Shown here piece after piece: positions 38,897 to 47,825 of a stretch of DNA of 57,929 nt (position 1 is its first letter; each line of letters starts with the position of its first letter). Both the position numbers and the translations under genes were made by a program. The DNA is from CAZONU01 sp965370045 (GTDB lineage: Bacteria; Planctomycetota; SZUA-567; JAKLDR01). The notes under the pieces are model-generated. The model saw only the letters and a list, made by a program, of their open reading frames with translations, searched no databases and was not told the DNA's origin. Location: positions 1-57,929 of the forward strand of contig CBDUSI010000010.1 in assembly GCA_965370045.1 (NCBI GenBank), written 5' to 3'.

Positions 38897-39889
38897 TCAC
38901 TTGGGCCGGTCGGTCCAGGCCTCGGGGTTGATCACGTTGGGGGCGATGTCGCCCTTGAGCGCGCTGACGATGGCGCCGGCGGCCAGCTCGGACATCCGGC
39001 CCCGGGACCTGATGGTCGCCGAGCCCAGGTGCGGCAGGAGCACGGCGTTCTCCAGCTCGGCCAGGCCCGCGGTCAGGCGCGGCTCCCGGGCGTAGACGTC
39101 CAGCCCCGCGCCGGCGATCTGCCCGCTCTTCAGCGCGCTCACCAGGGCGGCCTCGTCGACCACCGTTCCGCGGCTGGTGTTGACCAGCACCGCGGAGTCC
39201 TTCATTATCGCGAACTCCCCGGCGCCGATCATCCCCCGGGTCTGGTCGTTGAGCGACACGTGCAGGGAGACGAAGTCGCTCTGGCGCAGCAGGATGTCCA
39301 GGTTGACCCGGGTGGCGCCCAGCTCGGCCTCCAGCTTGCGGTTGGGCTGCTCGTCGACGTAGAGGACGTTCATGTCCCAGCCGCGCGAGCGCATGGCCAC
39401 GGCGGTGCCGATGCGCCCCGCGCCGACGATGCCCAGGGTCTGGCCGTAGAGGTCCGCGCCCAGCAGCTGGGTGGGCTTCCAGCCCCGCCAGCGTCCGGAG
39501 CGCACCAGGGTGTCGCCCTCCAGCACCCGCCGGCCGGCGGCCATCAGCAGCGTCCAGGCCAGGTCGGCGGTGGCGTCGGTGAGCACGGCGGGGGTGTTGG
39601 AGACCAGGATGCCCCGGCGGGTGGCCTTGGCCACGTCGACGTTGTCGAAGCCCACCGCGTAGTTGGCGAATATCTGGCAGTCGGCGGCCGCGGCCAGGAG
39701 GTGCCCGTCGATTTTGTCGTGGAGCATGCACAGCACCGCGCGCCGGCCGGCGACCTCCCTTTCCAACTCGTCGGGACTCAGCGGCCGGTCGAGCTCGTTG
39801 ATGTCAACGTTGCCGAACTCGCGGCGCAGGAGCTCCATCCCCCGGCCGGGCATCTTCCTGGTCACGAACACGGGCGAGCGTGATGCCAC
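38897..39889 (-). CDS. D-isomer-specific 2-hydroxyacid dehydrogenase (glyoxylate/hydroxypyruvate reductase-like)
   Basis: A 330-aa NAD(P)-dependent enzyme. Substrate domain 1-100 and 285-330; Rossmann domain with GIVGAGRIGTAVAMRS, VSLHVSLNDQTRGMIG, VNTSRGTVVDEAAL (catalytic Arg), DVYAREP (Glu) and LLPHLGSAT (catalytic His). The NFANYAVGFDNVDV region is typical of GyaR-type enzymes. It may reduce glyoxylate, hydroxypyruvate or similar acids. GGGAGG precedes the GTG at 39889; the ATG at 39928 is less likely. Confidence 0.9.
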   Translation of the reverse strand: MASRSPVFVTRKMPGRGMELLRREFGNVDINELDRPLSPDELEREVAGRRAVLCMLHDKIDGHLLAAAADCQIFANYAVGFDNVDVAKATRRGILVSNTPAVLTDATADLAWTLLMAAGRRVLEGDTLVRSGRWRGWKPTQLLGADLYGQTLGIVGAGRIGTAVAMRSRGWDMNVLYVDEQPNRKLEAELGATRVNLDILLRQSDFVSLHVSLNDQTRGMIGAGEFAIMKDSAVLVNTSRGTVVDEAALVSALKSGQIAGAGLDVYAREPRLTAGLAELENAVLLPHLGSATIRSRGRMSELAAGAIVSALKGDIAPNVINPEAWTDRPK

Positions 39890-39926
39890 GGCTGCTGGAC
39901 CTCCCTTCGGAGCGCGGTGAGCGGGC

Positions 39927-39956
39927 ATTATATTCCGCCGCCGGAGCAGCTGTCAA
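39927..39956 (-). promoter_or_regulatory. Consensus promoter of the dehydrogenase
   Basis: On the reverse strand: TTGACA (39956-39951), an 18-nt spacer and TATAAT (39932-39927). Both boxes are perfect. Transcription starts near 39920, about 30 nt before the GTG. Confidence 0.85.
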
Positions 39957-39974
39957 ACGCCGGCGAACGGCCTC

Positions 39975-40003
39975 TTGCCAGGAGGGCGGGCTCAGGGGAC
40001 AAT
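39975..40003 (+). promoter_or_regulatory. Possible promoter of the SGNH hydrolase
   Basis: TTGCCA (39975-39980), 17 nt and GACAAT (39998-40003). It faces away from the dehydrogenase promoter. Confidence 0.4.
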
Positions 40004-40039
40004 GGCCAGCGTCGTGACCTGATTCCGAAGGAGCGCCCC

Positions 40040-41470
40040 ATGCCCGAGGACAAACCCAAGATATCCATCAAGAACCCGCGCCGGCACCGCCGGCTGATAA
40101 TCATCGCCGCCGTCGGCGTCCTGCTGGTCTCCGCCGGCTGGGCCTACCGCCATTACTATCTGGAAAGGCCGATGGGCTCGGGGCCGGCCGGCCCGGCGGT
40201 GGACCGCGCGGCCTTCTCCAAGCCCTGGACCGACGGCAAGGTGCTGCTCCTGGGCCTGGGAGACAGCATCACCGATGGCTACGGGGCCTCGCCGGGGCTC
40301 TCCTACTTCGCGCGGCTGGTGCGCAACCCGCCCGACGAGTTCGAGGACATAAAGGGCGTCAATCTGTCCGTAGTGATGCCCGGGCTTGAAGCCAAGAACC
40401 TGGCCGTCTCGGGCAGCACCTCCCTGGAGCACATCGAAGACATAAGGAAGATGGAAAAGCAGCCGGCCGACGTCCTGGGCATCGTGGTGATGACCACCGG
40501 CGGCAACGACATCATCCACAGCTACGGCCAGAATCCCCCCAAGGAAGGCGCCATGTACGGGGCGACGCTGGAGCAGGCCGGCCCCTGGATCGCCGGCTTC
40601 GAGAAGCGCCTGGGTGAGATGCTCGACCTCCTGGACGAGCGCTTCCCCGGCGGGTGTCACGTCTTCCTGGCGGACATCTACGACCCCACCGACGGCGTCG
40701 GCGAGGCCACGACGGCGGGATTGCCCGAGTGGCCCGACGGCCTGGCGGTGCTCGGTGAGTACAACGACGTCATCCGCCGGACATGCGAGAAGCGGGCCAA
40801 CGTGCACCTGGTTTCAATACATAAGGAGTTTCTCGGCCACGGCATCTACTTCCGACAGTTCTGGCGCGAGCACTATCGCTCGGAGGACCCCTCTCACTGG
40901 TACTACGCGAACTTCGAGGACCCCAACGACCGCGGCTATGACGCGATACGCCGGCTCTTCCTGATTGAGATGGCCAGGGTGGCGGAGGAACTCAAGGAGT
41001 TCGCGTTTGGCGAGTGGTCAGAGATAAAGGGCGGGCTGTGTCTGCGGGTGGGAGTTCTCAAGCAAGACTTCGTCGAGGGCCAGAACCTGCCGGTGACGGT
41101 TGAGATTAAGAACGTGAGCGACAAAGTGATCACGCTGCCGAATGACCCTCCCAGAGGCTCGATCGGCTCGGAATCCGGGGTGGGAATCCTGACAAAGACC
41201 AATGAGTATCCCGGGGGGATCCATCTTATCGGGGCATCCATCGGCCTATATAAGCACAACCCCGTCCTCAAGCAGGGAGAAACCCGGAGGTTGAGCACGA
41301 CCATGAGCACGATTATCTCCGGCAAGCACAAGCACTTGAAAGGCCCCTGGTGCAAGCTCACCGCCCGGCTGAGCGCTCAGAAGACCCCTCTTCCTCCCGG
41401 AGACTCCAGAGAACTGTGGACCGGAGAGATCATTTCTCCGGAGATTGAGATCAAGATTCGGGAGAAGTAG
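40040..41470 (+). CDS. Anchored SGNH/GDSL-like hydrolase
   Basis: A 476-aa protein. Signal anchor at about 18-36 (LIIIAAVGVLLVSAGWAY). The SGNH fold shows block I GLGDSITDGYGAS (Ser nucleophile), a Gly-containing block II, block III TTGGNDIIH (GND), and a late DPSH that gives the D-x-x-H pair, although here it is followed by an unusual NFEDPNDRGY stretch instead of HPN-x-x-GY. C-terminal residues about 340-476 form an extra beta domain. Esterase, lipase or carbohydrate-deacetylase activity is possible. GAAGGAG precedes the ATG at 40040; the longer frame start at 39917 overlaps the neighbour. Confidence 0.8.
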   Translation: MPEDKPKISIKNPRRHRRLIIIAAVGVLLVSAGWAYRHYYLERPMGSGPAGPAVDRAAFSKPWTDGKVLLLGLGDSITDGYGASPGLSYFARLVRNPPDEFEDIKGVNLSVVMPGLEAKNLAVSGSTSLEHIEDIRKMEKQPADVLGIVVMTTGGNDIIHSYGQNPPKEGAMYGATLEQAGPWIAGFEKRLGEMLDLLDERFPGGCHVFLADIYDPTDGVGEATTAGLPEWPDGLAVLGEYNDVIRRTCEKRANVHLVSIHKEFLGHGIYFRQFWREHYRSEDPSHWYYANFEDPNDRGYDAIRRLFLIEMARVAEELKEFAFGEWSEIKGGLCLRVGVLKQDFVEGQNLPVTVEIKNVSDKVITLPNDPPRGSIGSESGVGILTKTNEYPGGIHLIGASIGLYKHNPVLKQGETRRLSTTMSTIISGKHKHLKGPWCKLTARLSAQKTPLPPGDSRELWTGEIISPEIEIKIREK

Positions 41471-41490
41471 GCAGTTCGAAAAACGGTGGG

Positions 41491-41510
41491 GCCCGCGATT
41501 CCCCGCGGGC
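41491..41510. terminator. Hairpin after the SGNH hydrolase gene
   Basis: GCCCGCG (41491-41497) pairs with CGCGGGC (41504-41510). No T run follows on the plus strand, so efficiency is doubtful. Confidence 0.35.
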
Positions 41511-41533
41511 CTTCCCGCCGGCGCTTCGTGCGG

Positions 41534-41562
41534 TTGACGCCCCGGCCCGGGAAGGCCATAAT
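41534..41562 (+). promoter_or_regulatory. Promoter of the MTHFR-like gene
   Basis: TTGACG (41534-41539), 17 nt and CATAAT (41557-41562). Confidence 0.65.
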
Positions 41563-41627
41563 TGCCCCGTCGGGAAAGGCGTGCGGGTCGCCGCTTCACT
41601 GCCACCTGGGCCGGGGAGGAGAGAAAC

Positions 41628-43208
41628 GTGAGCAAGCTGAAGGAGAAGCTGGCCGAGAGGAAAGAGTTCATCGTCACCTGCGAGTTCGTGCCCGGGCGCG
41701 GACCCAGGAGCCGCAGCATCGACGCGGCCGTGGAGTTCGGAAAGAAGGTGGCATCCTCCGGCCTGGGGGTGCACGCGGTCAGCATCACCGACAACCCCGG
41801 CGGCAACCCGGCCATAAGCCCCGACGTGCTGGCCAAGGAACTTCTGGACGCCGGGGTCGAGGCCCTGGTGCACTTCGCCTGCTCCGATGGCAATCGCAAC
41901 CTCCTCGAATCGCGGGCCTACGCCCTTGCCCGCGACGGCGTCGAGAATCTCCTGGTGGTCACCGGCGACTACCAGACCAGCGGCTTCCAGGGAGTGTCCA
42001 AGCCGTCTTTCGACTTGGACTCCGTGCAACTCATCCGCTACCTCAGCGAGATGAACGCGGGGCTGCCGGTGCCCGGCAGGAAGAGGGGCACCACCGACAA
42101 CCTGCCCAAGACCGACTTCTGCATCGGCTGCGTGGTCTCGCCGTTCAAGAGGCTGGAGTCCGAGCTCCTGCCCCAGTACTTCAAGCTGGAGAAGAAAATC
42201 CGGGCCGGGGCGCACTTCATAGTCCCCCAGCTGGGCTACGACATGCGCAAGTTCGCCGAGATCCTGAAGTACATGAAGTACCGGGGTATCGACCTGCCCA
42301 TCCTGGGCAACGTCTACGTGGTCAGCAAGCCGGTGGCCAAAATCATGAACAAGGGCATGATCCCGGGCTGCGTGGTGAACGACGCGCTGGTCAAGCAGAT
42401 CAACGAGGAGGCCAAGTCCGAGGACAAGGGCAAGGGCGCCCGCCTGGAGCGGGCCGCGCAGATGATGGCCATTTTCCGGGGCATGGAGTTCAGCGGGGTG
42501 CACATCGGCGGCTTCGGTCTGTCTTTTGAGAACTTCGAGCACATCATCCGCCGCTCGGAGGAAATCGGGGACAACTGGCGCGAACACGTCCCCAACTTCA
42601 ACTACGGCCAGAAGGACGAGTACTTCCTCTTCCCCGACGACCCCGAGCTTTCCTTCGCCCCGGACAAGATGGTCCCCAAGAAAAGCACGCGGGATCCGGG
42701 CTTCATGGGTTGCTACGATTTCATGCGACTGATGCACCAGCTCATCTTCGAGGAGGAGTCGCTGGGCTACAAGGTCGCCAGGCAGTGGCACCAGTTCACC
42801 GACAAGTCGAAGTTCTGGGACAAGCTCAGCCACTGGTACGAGAAGGTCTGCAAGGTGACGCTGTTCGACTGCCAGGACTGCGGCGACTGCGGCCTCTTCG
42901 ACCTGGCTTACCTGTGCCCCATGTCGCAGTGCGCCAAGTTCCAGCGGAACGGACCCTGCGGCGGAAGCCGGGACGGGATGTGCGAGGTCGACGAGGCCAA
43001 GCCCTGCGTGTGGACCCGGGTCTACGACCGGCTCCTCTCCGCGAAGGGCCTGGACTACATTCGCGAGGAATACATTCCTCCGGCGGACGCCAAACTGCTG
43101 AGGACTTCCTCGTGGGCCAACTTCTACCTGGGCCGGGACCACACCAGCAAGCGCCTGGCCGCCGCCAAGAAGCAGGAGGGGGGCGGGAAGCCGACCGCCA
43201 AGGAGTAG
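41628..43208 (+). CDS. Methylenetetrahydrofolate reductase-like protein with cysteine-rich C-terminus
   Basis: A 526-aa protein. Residues about 1-290 look like the MetF flavin barrel (TCEFVPGRGPRSRSIDAAVE, HAVSITDNPGGNPAISPDVL, VVTGDYQTSG with FDLDSVQLIRY). The C-terminal domain (about 405-470) carries a CQDCGDCG cluster, CPMSQC, NGPCGG and CEVDEAKPC motifs, known from the MTHFR_C type that goes with MetV in the methyl branch of one-carbon metabolism and probably binds zinc or Fe-S. I infer reduction of methylene- to methyl-tetrahydrofolate. GTG at 41628 with GGAGGAGAG upstream is chosen over an in-frame ATG at 41562. Confidence 0.82.
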   Translation: MSKLKEKLAERKEFIVTCEFVPGRGPRSRSIDAAVEFGKKVASSGLGVHAVSITDNPGGNPAISPDVLAKELLDAGVEALVHFACSDGNRNLLESRAYALARDGVENLLVVTGDYQTSGFQGVSKPSFDLDSVQLIRYLSEMNAGLPVPGRKRGTTDNLPKTDFCIGCVVSPFKRLESELLPQYFKLEKKIRAGAHFIVPQLGYDMRKFAEILKYMKYRGIDLPILGNVYVVSKPVAKIMNKGMIPGCVVNDALVKQINEEAKSEDKGKGARLERAAQMMAIFRGMEFSGVHIGGFGLSFENFEHIIRRSEEIGDNWREHVPNFNYGQKDEYFLFPDDPELSFAPDKMVPKKSTRDPGFMGCYDFMRLMHQLIFEEESLGYKVARQWHQFTDKSKFWDKLSHWYEKVCKVTLFDCQDCGDCGLFDLAYLCPMSQCAKFQRNGPCGGSRDGMCEVDEAKPCVWTRVYDRLLSAKGLDYIREEYIPPADAKLLRTSSWANFYLGRDHTSKRLAAAKKQEGGGKPTAKE

Positions 43209-43354
43209 TGGCGTGCGCTCCGGCGCATGAAGCTCCTGCGGGTAGTCAGCCAACAACTACTGGGGATTTGGTTGAAGGGCTGCGGCTGCGCAAACAGCCA
43301 ATGCTGGAATGCCCCAGCAGTCCGGGAACGCTCTTTTCTTATCGCTTCCGGCGT

Positions 43355-43765
43355 TCAGCTATTGGCGACCAGCTTCTCGAATACCCGCTCTTCCACGAAA
43401 ATGGGCACTTCCTGGCGCACCGCCAGGGCCACCGCGTCGGAGGGGCGGCAGTCGATGCGATGGTCCTTCTTGCCCTGGTGCACGCAGAGCCGCGCGTAGA
43501 AGGTGCCCTCTTCCAGGTCGGTGATCACCACGCAGCGGACCTCCCCGCCCAGCTCGCGGATGCTGTTGCCCAGGAGGTCGTGGGTCATCGGCCGGGGCAT
43601 CTTGTCGTCCTTGAACTTCCGCTCGATGGCCCAGGCCTCGAAGATGCCGATCACGATGGGGAACTGGCGCTCGCCGTCCAGCTCCTTGAGGACGATAACC
43701 TGCTCGGGGCTCTGCTCGTTGATGATTATCCGCGAGAGCTCCACGGGGACTTCGGTGCCGGCCAT
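43355..43765 (-). CDS. Bifunctional nuclease (BFN, DUF151) domain protein
   Basis: A 136-aa protein of the BFN/DUF151 family: VELSRIIINEQSPEQVIVLK, then FPIVIGIFEAWAIE, a His-containing RPMTHDLLGN, VVITDLEEGTFYARL and DCRPSDAVALAVR. Members are reported to have DNase and RNase activity; in this lineage the role is unknown. GGAGG lies before the ATG at 43765. Its own promoter is visible upstream. Confidence 0.9.
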   Translation of the reverse strand: MAGTEVPVELSRIIINEQSPEQVIVLKELDGERQFPIVIGIFEAWAIERKFKDDKMPRPMTHDLLGNSIRELGGEVRCVVITDLEEGTFYARLCVHQGKKDHRIDCRPSDAVALAVRQEVPIFVEERVFEKLVANS

Positions 43766-43785
43766 CAGCGCCTCCTGAGGTGAAA

Positions 43786-43813
43786 ATGGTAGGCCCCCCC
43801 CGGCGCGTGTCAA
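43786..43813 (-). promoter_or_regulatory. Promoter of the BFN gene
   Basis: On the reverse strand: TTGACA (43813-43808), a 16-nt spacer and TACCAT (43791-43786). Confidence 0.6.
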
Positions 43814-43946
43814 GCGGAGTTGACCCCGACCGGAGGCACGCAGCCCACCCTCCGGTTTACGGGCCAGGGGCGGGAATAGGCAACGGCGCCGCAGCGTTCA
43901 GGGAAGACAACACGCCGGGTATCGGGGGGACAAAAGGAGGACGGCA

Positions 43947-44294
43947 ATGGACCAGTTAGAGTTCTTCGACAAGGTGGAGGCGCACCCGGACCTCGAGGGC
44001 CTGGGGGTCGAGGAGGAAAGCGCCGTGGGCGCGGCCGCCGTCCTGGTCCGCCACGCGCCCAGCGACAACAAGTACCGGGTGGAGCTGGCCACCGTGGCCC
44101 GGCACCCCTGGGAGATACTGGAGAACATCCTCACCGGCCGGCGCGAGCCCAAGGTGCTCAGCCACATGACCCGGGTGGTCGGCTACTTCAGCCGCACCGA
44201 GAACTGGAACCGCTCCAAGCTGGGGGAGCTCGACGCCCGGCACGGCGGCGAGTATTCGCTGGACGCCGGGAAAACCGCGGAGGCCAGGAAGTAG
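43947..44294 (+). CDS. Small protein with a glycyl-radical-like NrdD C-terminal motif
   Basis: A 115-aa protein. The end reads MTRVVGYFSRTENWN, then KLGELDARH. This matches the last part of class III ribonucleotide reductases (RVxGYxx--NWNxGKxxE), where the glycine carries the radical, and short proteins with this motif are sometimes annotated as anaerobic ribonucleotide-reductase-like. The zinc cysteines and the catalytic barrel are absent; the first 60 residues are helical. It may be a stand-alone radical spare part or only share the fold. AGGAGG precedes the ATG. Confidence 0.6.
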   Translation: MDQLEFFDKVEAHPDLEGLGVEEESAVGAAAVLVRHAPSDNKYRVELATVARHPWEILENILTGRREPKVLSHMTRVVGYFSRTENWNRSKLGELDARHGGEYSLDAGKTAEARK

Positions 44295-44324
44295 CCTACT
44301 ATAGACGCATAGCAACGCTTCACC

Positions 44325-44348
44325 GCCGCCCGGCCTCCGCCGGGCGGC
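44325..44348. terminator. Hairpin after the NrdD-like gene
   Basis: GCCGCCCGG (44325-44333) pairs perfectly with CCGGGCGGC (44340-44348) around a 6-nt loop. Only TT follows, so it may act as a weak terminator. Confidence 0.5.
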
Positions 44349-44365
44349 TTCCGTTGGCCCAAGGC

Positions 44366-44394
44366 TTGACCCCGGGGACGGCTCGGGCTATGCT
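44366..44394 (+). promoter_or_regulatory. Promoter of the LURP-one-like gene
   Basis: TTGACC (44366-44371), 17 nt and TATGCT (44389-44394). Confidence 0.6.
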
Positions 44395-44457
44395 GAGAGG
44401 CGCGCGGCGGGGCGCTCCGCCGCCGACCGTTGGCCCGGGCTTCTCTGGAGGGTGGCC

Positions 44458-45048
44458 ATGAATCCGGTTCTCAATCGCAATCTTTACTTCGTGAAAGAGC
44501 ACGTCGGCATATTCAAGGCGGCCAACAACTTCGACATCCTGGACCCGGAATCCAACGAGGTCATCCTCCACTGCCGGGAGAAGAACCTGGGCTTCTTCAC
44601 CAAGATACTGCGCTTCACCAAGTACAAGCGGATGACCCCCTTCGACGTACAGATCAGCACTCCAGAGGGCCAGCCGGTGGTGCGGGTGAAGCGCGGGGTG
44701 TCCATCTTCGTGTCCCACGTTAAGGTCCACGACGAGAAGGATCAGCTCATCGGCGGCTTCAAGCAGAAGTTCTTCTCCCTCGGAGGAGCCTTCACCGTGC
44801 TGGACGCCAACGAGAAGCCGCTGTGCATGCTCAAGGGCAAGTGGACCGGCTGGGACTTCAGGTTCATCACCGATGACGGCACGGAGTTCGCCCACGTGAC
44901 AAAGAAGTGGGCGGGTCTGGGCAAGGAGCTCTTCACCAGCGCGGACAACTACATACTGGAGATCAAGGACACGGTCCCGGCGGACAACCCCGTCCGCCAG
45001 CTGATCATGGCCGCGGTGATGTGCATCGACATGGTCCTCAAGGAGTAG
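44458..45048 (+). CDS. LURP-one/phospholipid scramblase-related protein
   Basis: A 196-aa protein of the tubby-like beta-barrel family: VKEHVGIFKAANNFDILDPE, REKNLGFFTKILRFTKYK, VRVKRGVSIFVSHVKVHDEK, GGFKQKFFSLGGAFTVLDAN and LKGKWTGWDFRFI. The barrel encloses a buried hydrophobic helix near the C-terminus. Bacterial members are membrane-associated with unknown function. GGAGG fits the ATG at 44458 better than the GTG at 44452. Confidence 0.8.
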   Translation: MNPVLNRNLYFVKEHVGIFKAANNFDILDPESNEVILHCREKNLGFFTKILRFTKYKRMTPFDVQISTPEGQPVVRVKRGVSIFVSHVKVHDEKDQLIGGFKQKFFSLGGAFTVLDANEKPLCMLKGKWTGWDFRFITDDGTEFAHVTKKWAGLGKELFTSADNYILEIKDTVPADNPVRQLIMAAVMCIDMVLKE

Positions 45049-45070
45049 GCCCCGAACGCTCCGCGGACAC

Positions 45071-45099
45071 TTGCGGCGGCCCCCTCCCGCGCCTAGAAT
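45071..45099 (+). promoter_or_regulatory. Promoter of proS
   Basis: TTGCGG (45071-45076), 17 nt and TAGAAT (45094-45099); the start codon is at 45138. Confidence 0.6.
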
Positions 45100-45137
45100 C
45101 TCCTCTTCCCGACAGGAACGAGGAGAGGATCCGGGAC

Positions 45138-46892
45138 ATGCGCTGGACCAAGTGCTTCATTCCCACACTCAAGGAGGTCCCCGCCGACGCGGTGATGGCC
45201 AGCCACCGGCTGATGCTCCGGGCGGGGCTCATCCGCAAGCTGGCCTCCGGTACCTACTCTTACCTGCCGCTCGGCTGGCGCGCGCTCCAGAAGGCCACCG
45301 CCATCGTCCGCCGGGAGATGGACCGCGCCGGCGCCGTCGAGCTGTTCATGCCCGCGCTGCATCCCATCGACCTCTGGAAGGAGACCGGCCGCGACGAGGT
45401 CATGGGCGATGTTTTGCTACGGGTGATTGACCGGCACGGCCGCGAGAACTGCCTGGGGCCCACCCACGAAGAGGTCATCACCGACATCGTCCGCGGCGTG
45501 CTCCAGAGCTACAAGCAGCTGCCGGTGAACCTCTACCAGATCCAGACCAAGTTCCGCGACGAGCCCCGCCCGCGCTCCGGAGTGCTGCGCAGCCGCGAGT
45601 TCCTCATGAAGGACGCCTACTCCTTCGACGCCGACGAGCAGAGCCTCGCGAAGAGCTACGAGGTAATGTTCAAGGCCTACGGGCGCATCTTCGCCCTGGC
45701 CGGGGTGGACTCCGTCGCGGTGGAGGCCGACAGCGGGGCCATCGGCGGGGCGGTCTCCGCGGAATTCATGGCCCTCACCGAGGCCGGCGAAGACAAAGTA
45801 GCGCGCTGCACCGCCTGCGGCTACGCGGCCAACACCGAGCGCTGCGAGTGCCCGCCGCCAAAAGAGAAGCCCCTCCCCGACCCGCAGGAGATGACGGAGG
45901 TCGCAACCCCCGGGGCCACCAGCATCGAGCAGGTTGCCGGCTTCCTGAAACTTTCTCCGAAGAAGCTGGTCAAGACGCTCATTTACAGCGTCAGCGGCCG
46001 GGAGGGGGAGAAGCGCACGGTCGCCGCGCTGATCCGCGGCGACCACGAGGTCAACGAGGTCAAGTTGGCTCATCTTTTCCCCGGCGAGACCGTCGAGCTG
46101 GCCGATGCCCAAACCATCGAGCGGGTCACCGGCGCGCCGGTGGGCTTCGCCGGGCCGGTGGGCCTGGACGTCGAGATACTCGCCGACAGCGGGGTGCTGG
46201 CCCTGGGCAACTTCGCGACCGGGGCCAACAAGGCCGACGCCCACCTGACCGGCGTCAACTGGGGGCGCGACCTGCCGCGTCCGGAGCGGAGCTACGACCT
46301 GCGCCTGGCCCGGCCCGGCGACCCCTGTCCCAAGTGCGGGGGCAAGCTGGAGCTGGCCGCCGGCATCGAGTTGGGCCACGTCTTCCAGCTCGGCGACAAG
46401 TACTCCAAGGCCATGGGCGCGACCTACCTGGGAGAGGATGGGGTGGCCCGGCCGATACTCATGGGCTGCTACGGCATCGGGGTCAACCGCATCCTGGCCG
46501 CGGCCATCGAGCTGCACCACGATAAGGACGGCATCTCCTGGCCGGTCTCCATCGCGCCCTACGAGGTGCTGGTCCTGGCGGCCAGCCCCAAGCCGGAGGC
46601 CATCGAGGTGGCCACGAAGATTTACGAGGAGCTCCTCGCCGCCGGCGCCGACGTGCTCTTTGACGACCGCGAGGACGTCCGCGCCGGGGTCAAGTTCAAG
46701 GACGCCGACCTGGTGGGCTTCCCCCTGCGCATCGTGGTCGGCGACCGCGGGCTGAAGGATGGCGTGGTCGAGCTGCTCAGGAGGTCGGACAAGGAAATGC
46801 ACAAGCTCCCGCCGGGCGAGGTCGCCGGGGCCGCGCTGGCGGAGCTTGAGAAGATGCGCGCGGAGCTGGCCGCCGCCGCGGGGGACGGCTGA
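45138..46892 (+). CDS. proS: Prolyl-tRNA synthetase
   Basis: A 584-aa class II aminoacyl-tRNA synthetase of the bacterial type. Motif 1 lies in the LPLGWRALQKATAIVRREMD region, motif 2 in FRDEPRPRSGVLRSREFLMK, and motif 3 in GCYGIGVNRILAAAIE. The insertion/editing domain (about 225-400) starts after a region with ARCTACGYAANTERCEC, which may bind zinc. The C-terminal anticodon-binding domain (about 470-584) contains LVLAASPKPEAIEVATKI. GAGAGGAT stands upstream of the ATG. Confidence 0.96.
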   Translation: MRWTKCFIPTLKEVPADAVMASHRLMLRAGLIRKLASGTYSYLPLGWRALQKATAIVRREMDRAGAVELFMPALHPIDLWKETGRDEVMGDVLLRVIDRHGRENCLGPTHEEVITDIVRGVLQSYKQLPVNLYQIQTKFRDEPRPRSGVLRSREFLMKDAYSFDADEQSLAKSYEVMFKAYGRIFALAGVDSVAVEADSGAIGGAVSAEFMALTEAGEDKVARCTACGYAANTERCECPPPKEKPLPDPQEMTEVATPGATSIEQVAGFLKLSPKKLVKTLIYSVSGREGEKRTVAALIRGDHEVNEVKLAHLFPGETVELADAQTIERVTGAPVGFAGPVGLDVEILADSGVLALGNFATGANKADAHLTGVNWGRDLPRPERSYDLRLARPGDPCPKCGGKLELAAGIELGHVFQLGDKYSKAMGATYLGEDGVARPILMGCYGIGVNRILAAAIELHHDKDGISWPVSIAPYEVLVLAASPKPEAIEVATKIYEELLAAGADVLFDDREDVRAGVKFKDADLVGFPLRIVVGDRGLKDGVVELLRRSDKEMHKLPPGEVAGAALAELEKMRAELAAAAGDG

Positions 46893-46898
46893 AGGGGC

Positions 46899-46928
46899 TT
46901 GGCGCCCCCGGCCCGCCACCCGTAGAAT
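46899..46928 (+). promoter_or_regulatory. Promoter of the acyltransferase; near-leaderless
   Basis: TTGGCG (46899-46904), 18 nt and TAGAAT (46923-46928). The predicted transcription start is about three bases before the ATG at 46938. No Shine-Dalgarno sequence is present. Confidence 0.5.
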
Positions 46929-46937
46929 GTCGCCGTC

Positions 46938-47825
46938 ATGCTAGCCTATCTGCTCTACCAGCTAATCACCTTCGTGGCCAATACCGTGTCCCGCACCTTC
47001 GGCAACTGGCTGTCGCTGCGCATCGCCGACAGCAACTACTTCCTGAACAAGCCCAGCCGCGACGGAGCGCGCTCCAACCTGCGCGTGATCCTCGGGCCGG
47101 AGGCCTCCGCGGAACATCTCCAATATGCGCTGCGCTGGACCTTCCGCTGCTTCGGGAAGTACATGTTCGAGTTCGTGGGCTACAAGCGCTTCAACGCCAA
47201 GTTCTTCAGTCGCTGCGTGACCTTCATGGGCGTGGAGCACATCGAGAAGGCCCGGGAGGCCGGCCGCGGCGCGGTGACGGTCAGCGCGCACCTCGGCAAC
47301 TGGGAGCTGGGCGCGGCGGCCATGAGCTCCCTGGACTTCCCCATGCTGAGCATCATTCAGCCGCATCCTAATCCTCGAATCCACGAACTTTACATGCGGC
47401 GGCGCGCCAGTCGCAACCACCGGGTGGTCCTCGTCGGCGAGGCGGCCCGGCCCATCCTGCGCCATCTCAAGGACAACGGGGTGGTGGCGGTTCTCGGCGA
47501 CCGGCCCTACGGCGAGGAGGGCATCCGCGTGGAGTTCTTCGGCCGCGAGGTGACTTTCCCCACCGGGCCCGCGCGCCTGGCGCTGGCCGCCGGCGCGCCG
47601 CTTATTCCTGGGTTTGTCCTGCGCCGCTGGGACGACAGTTTCCGGATATTCTTCCGGGGCCCCATCGAGCCGCCGGAGGGCGCGCCGCGGGACGAGCAGG
47701 TGCGCCACATGGTCCAGGAGTTCGCGCGCCAGCTCGAGGGCCTGGTCCGCGAGAACCCCACCCAGTGGCCCACTTTCTATCCGATATTCGAGGGCAGCGG
47801 CCTGCCAGAGGACCGCGGGTTTTGA
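46938..47825 (+). CDS. LpxL/HtrB-like lipid A acyltransferase
   Basis: A 295-aa integral or membrane-associated acyltransferase. An N-terminal anchor helix (LAYLLYQLITFVANTVS) is followed by TVSAHLGNWELGAA near 118 (the H-x4-E catalytic motif), VVAVLGDRPYGEEG, then the hydrophobic pocket with FPTGPARLALAAGAPLIPGF. It should transfer a fatty acyl chain to lipid A, which suggests that the organism makes an outer membrane. The stop overlaps the next gene by four bases. Confidence 0.88.
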   Translation: MLAYLLYQLITFVANTVSRTFGNWLSLRIADSNYFLNKPSRDGARSNLRVILGPEASAEHLQYALRWTFRCFGKYMFEFVGYKRFNAKFFSRCVTFMGVEHIEKAREAGRGAVTVSAHLGNWELGAAAMSSLDFPMLSIIQPHPNPRIHELYMRRRASRNHRVVLVGEAARPILRHLKDNGVVAVLGDRPYGEEGIRVEFFGREVTFPTGPARLALAAGAPLIPGFVLRRWDDSFRIFFRGPIEPPEGAPRDEQVRHMVQEFARQLEGLVRENPTQWPTFYPIFEGSGLPEDRGF

